A model generated the notes under the pieces. The model saw nothing but the letters and a program-made list of their open reading frames with translations. It ran no database searches and had not been told where the DNA came from. Of a DNA stretch of 64,000 nucleotides, positions 36,401-47,499 are shown one piece after another. The stretch is taken from positions 779,001 to 843,000 of the forward strand of contig BJKQ01000012.1 in the NCBI GenBank assembly GCA_006538405.1, given 5' to 3'. The translations under genes were made by a program, and so were the position numbers. Source of the stretch: Hansfordia pulvinata (Eukaryota > Ascomycota > Sordariomycetes > Xylariales). Positions within the stretch are counted from its first letter, which is position 1, and every line of letters begins with the position of its first letter.

Positions 36401-39400
36401 GCGCCTCAGTATGCTCATGCAAATGACCCCCTTCCGCAAGTCTTTAGTCCTTCTTCAGAAACAACCGAGCGGGCCATCGTCCCCGTAGACGGCGGAAAGC
36501 TACAAGGCCTGGGTTCCTACGGCACACATTACACCCAGCATTTCGAGGTCTTCCCTTTGGATCCTGGTGTCTTTTTCCATGCAGACACATTGCTCGGCAG
36601 TGGTTGTGTGGCCAAAGCTGTCGACGAAATACCGCCCGGCGCCCTATTCATTCCACGCAGCCGCCGCAACTTCTCTCTCGTTCACAAGATCTTGTGCTGG
36701 GGCCCGTGGGACGCCCAGACTTCTTCAGAATTCGGAATCATCTTCGACTGGGTGGCCGAATGCTTACAATGCGATGGTACTTTGCTAGACTCCCACCCTA
36801 CCGATGGCACACGGGCGATGGACTTCGTGCTGGCGTACGTACAAGATCACTTTAGCCTGTCTGAGGATGCGGGTGCAAAGGCGTTCGCCCACCGCGGCCT
36901 GGAGGTGTTGAGGAGTTTTGCGCAACGGATGGCTCCGCTTCTTGAAACCCGTTCACGGTCCAAGTCGGCTACAGTCGATGTCCTTGGTCGATCGTTGGTG
37001 ATCACCATGCAGATGTTGCGCATTGTACAGAATCTGGGCCTCTCGGCGGAATCTTTCGAATACGAGGATGTCCTCAAGCAAACGGCTACTCTATGCTGCC
37101 GGGCCTTGCTCGGGAACCACTGCGCCGATGTACAGGCCCTGTACGACGGTCTACAGGAACGGTCTACCCGCGAGAAGGGGATTCGCAGTGATCAGCATGC
37201 TGCCAATTGCTGGGTAATTGTTCTTCGTGTCATGCAAGAGGCGCGTATTCCCAGAGCAGGATTTTGGGACATGGTCACCTCTGTTCTGAATTCTGACATC
37301 AGCAACACTCTGGATGCGAATATCCTTGAAGGGCTTTGGAAAACAGTCTTCACGCTCCTTCCTTTGGGCGAGTTTGATAACACGGGAATCCTGATCCCGC
37401 GCAGCAGGTTTTCAACCCCACTGGAGGGCTGGGTGCTGCCACAGAAGATTCTAGGCCGCGTGTTTGGCCTATACAGAGCGAACAACCGTCAAGCTCCCAG
37501 TTTCAACGACTACTGCCGTGGTTTGGTCAGCCGATGTCATTACCTGGTTGAGCAATGGGGATGGCGCAAGTCCAATGGCGTGGTGGGAACGATCTTCGAC
37601 TTCTTCGCCTCTCAGGACTTGGCGCATCTGCGGAACGAAGAAGCGTTTCAGTCGCCCCGTTTCCTCGAGGACCTGGCCGGTTCGCCTTCTCTAGCCGTTC
37701 TGCCAGAGGACCGATGCTTCCACATATTCCTGAAACTCCTCGCTTTGTCGGTCAAGCGGCTCAGAGAGTTTGGGCTGGCCAAGGATGTCAAGAACCTGGT
37801 TGCGAGAGTGATTCCCAACCACAATCGACTCCATGACAAAGAGCATGAGATGCGCGAGACCGAACTGGCCGCTCTTCGCAACCATCATGACCTTCTGTGC
37901 ACACTGTTTTGGGCTGCCCCACCTGAGATGCGGCCAAGCGTCCAGACCATCGAGAAGCTGGTGTTGCCTGCCAGCTCTCACAAGGAGGCATGTTTCGTCG
38001 GTCTCAGGGCATGGAATCAACTGGCGCGCTTCGTTGTCTCTTCCGGGGAGAATGTGATAATATACAAGCCTTTCGCAGAATGGCAGAGAAGCACGTTCCA
38101 GCAGATGATGGAGCAGTTCATGTCAGCGGAGTCGGATGTCCAAAGACAGCGGGAGCAAATGTCCGCGACTGGGTCAAACGACATCAGTGACCACTTCATG
38201 CGGTCTGTCGTCAAGGCCAATAAGAAGGCGTCGATGGACGTCTTGCACTTCTCTCTCAGGACCATTCTGGACGTCCTGGAACATACTCCCACGCTCGACA
38301 TTGCATCATTTGTCTTGAACTATTGTAGGTCTAGTCGGAACCTTTTGTTGACAAGCTGCTGACAATATTACAGATCCACTTGAGCAGGTGTTCGAACGCT
38401 TTTCGAGTATGGTTGCCGATTTCGACTGGGGCTGTCTCCGCGTCGGTATTGACATTGTCGACCACTACACCAAGCGCATTGAGGATGTCACGAGACATCA
38501 GGATACAAGCCCGGGAGCCAGCTGCGCCAGTCAAGAAGATGCGATATTAGTGAGACTCACCCCAAGTCTAGTGATTATCCATCTAACCCAGTATTTTAGT
38601 TCCTCGATCGCAAGATAGCTGCTGGCTTCTGCTCCATGACTCGGACGGTCATTCGCAACGAGGCCAGCCCGGACGCGTCCGTGAATGAACGCTCACTTTG
38701 TGTAGAGCGATCAATCTTGATATCTTCCCACATTGCCGCCTGCTTGGTTCAGGCTCGGGTACTGGTAAGCTCTCAATAACGCGTTCTACCGCCAACATAC
38801 TGACCCAGCTCAGGGTGTATCAAGATTCTTGAAACCAGGCAGATACGACATCTTTGACGAGTTGCCGAAGAGCAGCACTGCGCCATCTTCAAGGCGCCTG
38901 TTTCCTCTCTTCTTGGCCGCACTCCTTGAGAAGGGTGTCAATTTCAAGGTCAGGCGAATCTTGTAGCTCTGATATTGTAAGATACTAACAGCTCGCAGGA
39001 CCTTGGGCCTTCAGTCATAGAACTCTTCATGTGCGCCATTGTCAAGCCACGCTCATACCTGCGCTATGAGAGCCGCCTTGCTCAAGCGATGAAAACCGTC
39101 CGTATACCGTACTTGAAAGGGCTGTTCGTGGATGTAGCTCATAGTCCTGATTACAACTCGAATCGGGACATGTTCAGTCGTAAGTACTCCGCTTTTTTCA
39201 CGGAGAATCGCGACTAATATGCCACATACATAGATACCATCTCCAACATGCGCAAGGCCCTGCGATCAGCCACGGCCAGCGAGAAGCCCCAGCTACAATC
39301 CGAGTCTTCCAAGGCCATCAGAGCTGTCATGGACCAAATGAAGGCCGACTTGAGATTGCTGACATCGAGCCCTCCTGAGCATTCCGACTACATCGAGTTC

Positions 39401-40540
39401 GTGAGATCCATCATCACATTGATCAGGTTTCAGGATGTTTGCCCAGTCGACGGCTTCTTTTACCAGATCAGCGCCGAGTTCTCGCCGTCCGCTCAGGATC
39501 CTCATCTCCATACCGCCGCTATTCTTGCTCACGGGCTGAAGCTAGAGGATGGAGACACAAAGTCTATATCCAGTCTCTTCTACCTCCTGTTCAACAACTT
39601 TAAGCTCGCCCTCGCCAACGACAAGCTCGCCGACCAACGCGAGATCCTGCATCATGGAATGATGAACCCTCACGTCTTCTCGTTCATGCTCAGCCATATG
39701 TTTCCAGCCGTCCTCGGGGCAGCAGCCAGCCATCCCGATGCCTGGGTTCTCTTAGACACTTACGTCGGCGCCCTTGAAGCTTTTCTCGACGCCGACTGCG
39801 TGCACCGAGAGATTGACGACCCGGCTGCCCTTCTGACCACCCTGCAGTCAGCTTCTCTTGCAGTCCGTGGGCTCGCAGATCTGGACACCGAGGCGTGGTG
39901 CCCACAGCATCTTTCCTCGCTTGTGCGACTGGCTAAGCTGCTGAATCTGTTGAGCCCGTCCATTGAGACATGCCTGATCAACCAGCATGATTCCCCAACA
40001 GTGGGCCAGTTACCTGGGGCAATAGACACGTTTTCAGCGTTTGCCCAGCCTGCCTGCGATCATCTTACAGACATACTGTGTGTCTGCGACACGCAGCAAG
40101 CAGGCGGATCTGGCGCGACGCGCTCGTTCTTCCAGATCGATCCTGCCAGCCTGTGTGAAGGAATTCGGCAACGTCTTCCGCTGGAGCGGCAGACCAACGA
40201 CCCAACCATGGCGCGGAGGGGCGAGCAGCAAATTGCCCAGTTCACGTCGCACATGGTGCGCGACATTGCGGCCAACTGGACGGCGCCGGCAGTCGGCCGG
40301 CTCACCGTCCGTGGCCCGGCCGGCCGGCAAAGCGCCGCGTCTCAGCAGCAAGGGGGAGGCACTGTGGTTCCTCCGTGGGACGCGATAGCGCTGGCCCGCG
40401 AGCTGGAGGGGCGGCTCGAGGAGTGGAACGACGCCAACCCGGGAGCGGAGGAGCTCAGCGGACGGGAAGCCGGCGCGAACAGCAGGAAGCCCGGCAGACA
40501 GGGCCTGCGGCTGGACGTCTTTGGCGGGATGTGGTACTGA
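33483..40540 (+). CDS. mms22: MMS22/Mus7 DNA-repair scaffold
   Basis: Family members work with the Rtt101-type cullin ligase at damaged replication forks. Exons: 33483-38324, 38374-38549, 38600-38764, 38814-38948, 38999-39179, 39234-40540; about 2,268 residues. All junction phases close. The start MAATWKERGVVPDSDDDSD is typical. The first 700 residues are disordered, Ser/Pro/acidic, with acidic and basic clusters suited to protein docking. Conserved blocks are RSFRPRKPIQEHPYLLE, KRIRGVLPASWLRID and the FEVFPLDPGVFFH segment that opens the Mus7 domain. A helical C-terminal half runs to LDVFGGMWY at the stop. The frame breaks at C5 34,188-34,192. One extra C joins SSIPP to ELLTERRSFRPRK, so the gene is read as intact with a sequence error. 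Confidence 0.93.
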
Positions 40541-42109
40541 CAACGTTAAAGAAGGACCAGCGGCACATCTGTAAATACGCACGCCGCATCCCTTGGGAAT
40601 ATACATACCTCACATATATATACTGACGCATTGGACAAACGTACAAAAATACGCACTTGGCCGTGGGCCATATCGGGCTCGAGACCCTGGTTCATGCGCC
40701 TGAGAAGCGGTTCGTCAGTGTGGCTCGACGGGCCTACCGGGCAGGACATTGCTGGGAGGCAGAACTGCAGCTCCCTGGTCGTCCGTCTGCGTGCAACCCG
40801 ACCATATACGTACGAGTATGCCCTGCCCTGTTCATGCCGGGCTCCCGAGAATACTTGACGATCTGCGCCAGGGGGGGAGGGGACCGATCGCGAGCCCCGG
40901 GGGTTCGTTGTGAGCGGGGCGTGCAGGGGGCGCACGCCCCTGGATTTGCTCTGAAGGGCCACTTGTGTTTACAGGGGTTTGTGGCACCGCTGTGTCTTCT
41001 CAGACTACGCGTACCTGCCCAGGTAAGCAATTATGCCTCTCCTCCATGCGCAGTACTCGTCGTCGCCGGGTAGGTTCGACGATGCTTCTTGAGGAGGGCA
41101 GGGCTGCGATGACGAATCTCGAGCGCGCCGCGGCTCTGGTAGAGAAGAACTTGCAGCCCCAGGAAATCTGCAGCCCCTGCCCGTGCATTTCAGCAGTCTA
41201 TATAAAGAAACACGGGAAGGCCGAAAGGGGTCTGACGCACAGCATGGAGAGCAGAATGCACGGTCTCTTTGGAATATTCTCTCTTGCTTGGCCGGGCAGC
41301 CTCGGGGCATGGCACGGTCTGTTTGACAGCTCGAGAGCTAATCATTTATCAGAGACTGCTACAGCTACAGCTACGCCATTAGGACCGGGGCATGCGAAGC
41401 AGCACCGAACAGGCTCCGGCCGGCGCCAGTCGTTCTCGTATCGTCTCTCTCTCACCATGCCCGTAATGGGCGCCGTGCAGTGGCCGTCGACGGCGCCAAG
41501 GCCTGGTTTCGCTCGATGGCCACGGCGACAGCCCTTGGGGAGAGGGGGGGTTGCCAGGTTCACTCACGCCAGACCGGTAACACGAGTCAAGAGGTGCCCC
41601 TCCACCGGTGCCCCCCAGCCCAGCGCGGTGGCTACGGTAGGGTAGGTAGCTGAAAGCTTTCCCTTGAGCCCCGGCGTCGCTCTCCCGCCTGTAGTGGTAG
41701 TCTTCCTCAGAGGAGGGTTCCAGGTGGACGTGTCACGGGTTCCTCCACGGCCCCGACCTGGCCGGCGGGTGCGGGTGCTCGTAAGCACCTTGAATCGCCC
41801 CCGTCGGACAAGGGTTCGCTGTGGGGATAGGATGGGTAGGTGGGTTTTTTGTTTCTTCTCTTTTCTCTCTTGAACATCTCACCACGCCGTCGCGGTGGGA
41901 TCGATAGAAGATGACATGTACGTGGAGCAAGTCAGCCGCCGGTGGTTTCCCGTCAGGAACAGAACGACAGCGAATACGACAGAGCACGGTCAGAGAGAGA
42001 AGAAGAGAGACCGATGACACAATCTTCTAGCTGGTTCTGTTCCCGGGCTGTGACGGAGGGGCGAAAAAGGGCTGTCGATTCATTGGGTGTGGAAGATCAG
42101 CAGCGAGAA

Positions 42110-42132
42110 GGGGGGGGGGGGGGGGGGGGGGG
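42110..42132. repeat. Poly-G tract (G23)
   Basis: Twenty-three consecutive G residues. The true length is doubtful given the G/C deletions inferred elsewhere. Confidence 0.9.
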
Positions 42133-43796
42133 CGAAACCCCTGCTATGTTGCGGGTTTTGGGGGGGAAAGAAGAAGAGGGCCCTTGCAGGGCAATTCAGA
42201 TCGACGGCGCGCTTGAGCACAGATACTCGGACGCGTAGATTCGCCGGGGCCAGCGCCAGCAGGGGAGAAGGGGGGCGTTTCCTGTCAGGTACGTCAGGGT
42301 CTCAGTTCGGAGAGGAAAAGTGGTCATGTTGACGGGCAGCAGACGCCAGACGCCGGGCGCACCACCGGTGTGGGAACTGCACGTGAGAGATGCCAGGCCC
42401 ATAGGGAGCCGGCAGAGAGAGAGAGAGAGTGAGTGAGAGCGAGTGAGACAGAGCGGGGGCTGACGACGACGACGACGAGAAGGGACGAACGAACGACCAA
42501 AGGAGAGTCGCGGTCCGGCCGTTGACCGCGGAGGTTGCCGTTGGTTGGCCACGAGTAGACCGGGCAGAGCGATAGAAGAGAGAGAGAGAGAGAGAGAGAA
42601 TCTCACGGCTCGATGCAGCCGACAACGAACCGGACGGGACGCAGATGCGGCAGCTAACGAGCTGAAAAGGTGCTAGAGAGAAGAGAGTCGGCCAGCTTTC
42701 GCCTGTTGTGCAGTAGCGGCTGCCCATCGTCCGCCCTACCCGGTTAGCCTCCGAGATGCTACTTTTTCTTACGTCCGTTAGGCGTGAGATGCGACTGGTC
42801 GACCGCGGACCCTCTCACACCTTTCTCTCTCTCTCTACTCGTACGTGTACGGGTACTGGTTGAAAAGAGTCATCTCTCTCACTCTCCTCTTGTTCTAGCG
42901 GCTTCTAGAGGCCGATGAAATGTCAAACCTTTCCGATGGCATACGAGTATGGTTTACTCCAGGCCGAAAGTGTCTCGTACTGTGCAGAGACCAGACTTGT
43001 TTCGATTTCAAAGGTAATGCATATCGTTGGGTGATTAAGACACAGTATCCCTCTACACACAAAGTTGAGAGTGGTCATCCTGGGATGCCTGAATGACTGG
43101 CTGACTGTGACAACAGTCTTTGCTCGTACGAGTATGCTGGGGACGCGGCTTATCACGGACACTCGGTGGTGATTCAGTCAAGAGAGAAAGACACTGATGA
43201 GTGAGTGACCAAGGTACAGAGAGGCGTGTGTGTGTGTGTGTCCCGTGTTCCTGGGGCTATGCCGCAATCCGCAGTCGTCTCCGCCGCCAACTAACTTAAG
43301 GCCGGCCAGATGAGTACAGATACAGGTACGAGTAGTGCCCGATGCGATGGGCGGTTCGCGCTACTCGTAGACTCTCCTCTCCAGTCTTTGCTGGTTCTGG
43401 CACTGGCAGGCACGTAGGCACGTACGAGTAGGGCAACGTCGACTCTTCTGGTGGTGAGCCGCCCCGGTGGATCCTTGGCGGGAGGATCGATATTGATGGG
43501 GACCCGGGGCAGCAGCGCCGTGGCCGTCCTCCGGTCCGTGTGCCCCAGGATAAGAGAGATGGCCGGATCCGGGAACGGCGGCAGCGGGTTTAGGGAGGAC
43601 ATGGCGAACTCAACACCAGCCCACGTTTGGACCCAACCCCCTTTGGAGCTGGCTCTCTTTCTCTTCCCTGCAGAAGCTGAGCAAACACCCCCCCCCGCTC
43701 CCCTTCAAGTTCCTTCAGGTTGCTGATAACTAACTAACTAGTACGAGTAGACTAGAATAGCTGGGATACGAGCCGCTGCCATGCCGTCCGGTTCGT

Positions 43797-43824
43797 GTCT
43801 GTCTATCTGTCTGTCTGTCTGTCT
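43797..43824. repeat. (GTCT)n array 1
   Basis: Seven tetranucleotide units, one of them ATCT. Confidence 0.9.
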
Positions 43825-44005
43825 CCCGGGCAGCTCAGCTGGCACGCTGGTTACTATTATCTGCATCTACTCGTACGAGACGAGCACCTACGCTACTCCA
43901 TAACTCGTAAGTCGGTCGTCTCGTCCCAGTTCCATGGGTATGGGTTCGACACACAAAGTATGAGTACCAGGGTGTCAGTCATCCTTGCTGTCGTCTGTCC
44001 ATCCA

Positions 44006-44027
44006 TCTGTCTGTCTGTCTGTCTGTC
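44006..44027. repeat. (TCTG)n array 2
   Basis: About five and a half TCTG units, preceded by ATCC units. Same orientation as array 1. Confidence 0.9.
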
Positions 44028-44321
44028 CAGCGTCTTGGCAGAGGAATGGTCGATGGTCTCTCCGGGCCGCGAGAGACGGGCTGAAGAAGCTACCCAACCT
44101 GGTAGAGAAAGGTAGGCACGAGTACATGGCTATCGTCTCCGTTGGCCTGCCACTTGCTCCATCATGAACCACCCACGAGTACGACGAGTAGGTGCTAGGC
44201 AAGTAGGTAGTCGGCCAGCCAGACAGCAGCATCTCGTGGCCGGGAATAATGGGCAAAAGCCGCCCGCTCGCAGTACTCATATGAGCTCGTAGCAGCCGAC
44301 ACAGTGGTACTCGTAGACGAG

Positions 44322-44341
44322 GACAGACAGACAGACAGACA
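44322..44341. repeat. (ACAG)n array 3, opposite orientation
   Basis: Five CAGA-type units, the complement of the neighbouring TCTG arrays. Confidence 0.9.
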
Positions 44342-44814
44342 CGCCGCTTGTGTGGTGGTGGTGGTGGTGGTGGTGTTGCGCCATGTCCTCCTCCTAAGAG
44401 AGATCCCCCCCCCCCTCCTCCTTCTCCTCAGAGCCAAAACGCGCCGGAAATACGCCGTCTGCACGTCCCCGGCGCATGGTCAACTCGTACGCGTACATGG
44501 CTAACGCAGTGTCAGACTACGCCATCGATCTGGGGACTAACCAACCTGGCCAAAGCACGGGTGGCTAGCACGTCGCGCCCCCCGTTCGTGTGGAGCAGGG
44601 CCCAAATGACAGCTGGGGCTGCTCCTGGTTCCCCGTTCATCGCGGAGCCCTTGATAAAAGACAAAGTGCCGCGCCCTGTCTTGGCCTGGGGAAAGAGAGA
44701 GAGAGAGAGCGAGAGAGAGAGAACGACAGAGTCTGGGGAAAGAGAGATACAGAGAACATCGACAACAACACTACTCTCTTCAGACTCCATCTCGAGCCTG
44801 TCAGTCTGTCCGTC

Positions 44815-44850
44815 GGTCAGTCAGTCAGTCTGTCTGTCTGTCTGTCTGTC
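44815..44850. repeat. (CAGT)(CTGT)n array 4
   Basis: CAGT units pass into TCTG units just upstream of the SAT4-type gene start. Confidence 0.9.
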
Positions 44851-44979
44851 AGACTCAGTGGCAGTCCGAGTCTTTGCCATGGGGCCCAGGACTGCACGGG
44901 CTTGCTCCTCCAGTCCCTCTCACGATCTGCAGCCGCCGGCGCTGTCTCCTCGTCCATCAGCACCAGCACCAGCATCGCC

Positions 44980-46331
44980 ATGAGCATCGGCATCGGCATC
45001 ATGACCGATAACCCCTCCTCCCCCTCCTCCTCCTCCTCCGCGGCCGCGACGCCGCCGGACCGGACGCCCAACATCTACATCTGGGTCTGGGTGCCGGTGG
45101 GCGCCGCCCTGGTCACGTCCACGATGCGCATCGCCTACCGCAAGAGCAAGAAGTACTTTGGGCTGGAGGATCTGCTCCTGATCATCACCATGGTGAGTTG
45201 TTGTTTGTTGCCTTCTCCCCTTGGCTGCTTGCACACGCGCCTGGGTCCTCTCTCTCTCTCTCTCGAAAGCTAACAACGATTTCCAAGATCCTATACGTGG
45301 CCACGTGCGCCTGCACCACCGTGTCGGCGGCCGCGGGGGGCACGCGGCACATCTGGGACCTGCGGGCGCTGGGCAACGAGGCCGTCGGGCGGGCGTCGCT
45401 GTACAGCCGGCTGTCGCAGTTCTTCGGCCTGCTGGCGCTGGGCACGGGGCGCGTGTCCATCTCGACGCTGCTGCTCAAGATCCTCGAGGCCACCGACCTG
45501 CGCTGGCAGAAGGCGCACATCTGGGCCGTCGTCATCTTCGTCTGCGGCCTGTCCAACGCGGCCGCCGCCGTCGTCGGGCTCGCCCTCTGCCGGCCTTTCG
45601 ACGCCCTGTGGAACCACGACATCGGCGGCGGCTGCCTGGGGCTCGACTTCGTCCTGGGCTGGAGCCGCTACGTCGCGGCCGTCAACATCGTCGCCGACGT
45701 CAGCCTGGCGCTGATCCCCGCCACCATCTTCTTCAGCCTCGGCTCCGGCGTCCGCGAGCGCTTCGCCCTGAGCTTCGTCTTCGCCGCCAACATCCTGACC
45801 TCGGCCTGCGCCGCCGCCAAGTTCGCCTTCATCCCCACCCTGGTCCTCGGCGCCGACGTCACCTGGAACTCGTACCGCCTCAGCATCTTCTCCCTGCTCG
45901 AGGTCTTCCTGCTCGTCTTCTGCGGCACCCTGCCCACCATCTACCCCCTGTTCCGCTCCCTGCGCGGCGCCGTCGTCTCCGCCGCCACCGGCGCCTCGTC
46001 GAGGAAGGGGGCCGGACAGCAGCAGCAAAACCCGTCCGGCGAGGGGGCTCAGGGGGGCCGAGACTCCGCCGCTCCCGCCCCCGGCTCGGTGGCGGGGGAC
46101 ATCTCCCTCAGCCGCGGCGTCTTCCACGGCCGCCGCTTCGAGCAGCTCAAGAACGACTCGGAGCTGGGGCTGAGCCTGGCCAACAAGGACACGCGCAGCG
46201 ACGACTCGACGACACACGGCGACGACGATAATGACGAAGACGACGGATGGAACACGGCCGACGCACGAAGCTACGCCTCGACGACGCCCAACGACGAGAG
46301 AATAGCCGTCGACACGCGACAAGCGCCCTGA
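44980..46331 (+). CDS. SAT4-type fungal rhodopsin-fold membrane protein
   Basis: Seven-span integral membrane protein of the large SAT4/PTH11-related 'fungal rhodopsin' family. Members are putative receptors of unknown ligand. Exons 44980-45192 and 45288-46331 (GTGAGT donor, GCTAAC branch, CCAAG acceptor) give 418 residues. A Ser/Ala/Pro N-terminus is followed by span 1 (IYIWVWVPVGAALV), then MRIAYRKSKKYFGLEDLLLI, a family signature. Later spans include HIWAVVIFVCGLSNAAAAV, YVAAVNIVADVSLALIPA and LEVFLLVFCGTLPTIYPL. The cytoplasmic tail of about 120 residues is rich in Gln, Ser, Asp and Glu. An ATG at 45,001 could also be the start. The intron contains a TC microsatellite. No cluster context points to a ligand. 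Confidence 0.88.
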
Positions 46332-47499
46332 ACTACCCCCGCGGAACCGCCTGGGATTTTATCTGGGTGGGATACTACATACCAGTAACCTATCAACACC
46401 TCTTACGCACATACACGATAGTGTAGATGTACTGCTGCAGCAGCAGAACACGGCGGGGCAGCAGAAAGTGCACACAAGTCCCCGTCGCGCCGACATGGCC
46501 GTCTCTGCAGACCGCGCAGGTCGCCGGTCTGCCAGGTTGCGGCCGGGGGCTGCTGCCCCCCTTGTCAGTGCCTTGATTTCCAATGAGATCTAGGGAAGAT
46601 TGCGAAGGGATACCTGGGAAGCAACCCGGGACAGCCGTATCTCTCTCTGCCCTGCTCACAGCCTCTTACAAAGAGGTCGAAGAAAAGGTCGCTGGCGTCC
46701 ACGACGAAGCTTCAGCGCTGGGCCTGTGGTAATAAGGCTCTCGGGCAGGCCGAGGCGGTCCGACGCGAGCCGGCACGGCACAGACGAAGATGCAAGACGC
46801 CGCAGCAGAGACGGAGGGGGCTGAAAGTGACTGCGTAATGCGCAGCCTTGGGAGTGGGGGTGGTCCTCTCCCTCTATCTCGCGAGAAAGAAGTGTCAGGT
46901 GGTGGAAACACTTTGCTCGGAGGGATACATGGCAGAGACCTGGAAACGACTTGATGAATATACGTACAATACCCTACAATAAATGTATTTTTTTACCTCC
47001 ATCGACCTCCACCCGAAGCTGTACTTGTACCCTTTGGGTGATCAGGCTGCGTGACCACCAGCAGACGCGCTGTAAAATTCACAGCCTTACACGGCAACGG
47101 GCCCTCGCTCAGGTCTGATCGCAGCGGTGCGCTCTCTCACCCAAGTGACATGTGGGAAGGTGCGACCGTTATTAGGGCTATTCAGGCGGAAATGGTCAAC
47201 TGGGGGCCGACCGGGAAATTCACCCTTCGACACATCATTTTCGCTCTAATACAGCTATCCCCATTGCTCCCTTTTCACATCTACATACCGTATCCAATGG
47301 CAGCCCGACACGGCACAGGTGATCGTCCTGCCTTTACCGTCCTGAGCCAGGTAACAACAGCAGAGCCGCCGTCCCCTCAGGTCCAGTCGCGCCCCCTCTC
47401 CCTCCTCCGCCTCGTCACCTGTCCCTCTCCTCTGACATCGATTCCCGCAACCACCAAATCACATCTGTCCTTCACTGGCCACACCCATGCGGCTTCGAC
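46332..47499. other. Intergenic
   Basis: About 1.2 kb between two plus-strand genes. No supported gene. GCAGCAG-type short repeats lie at 46,434-46,447. Confidence 0.5.

Larger units (their letters stand above)
40541..44979. other. 4.4 kb gene-free region rich in microsatellites
   Basis: No family-like frame. Contents are a G23 tract (42,110-42,132), GA runs (about 42,414-42,438, 42,575-42,600 and 44,694-44,723), a CA/TG run near 43,228, four TCTG-type arrays (43.8-44.85 kb), a (TGG)n run near 44,352, and many TACGAGTA octamers. Its right half is the upstream region of the SAT4-type gene. Confidence 0.6.

Noticed and set aside
40965..41645. 226-codon plus-strand frame in the 40.5-45 kb gap
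   Set aside because: Low-complexity composition, no motif, and lies in a region with competing frames.
47040..47085. Possible 5S rRNA fragment (gcgtgaccaccagca)
   Set aside because: Only a short match to the family's 3' region from memory; no surrounding 5S structure.
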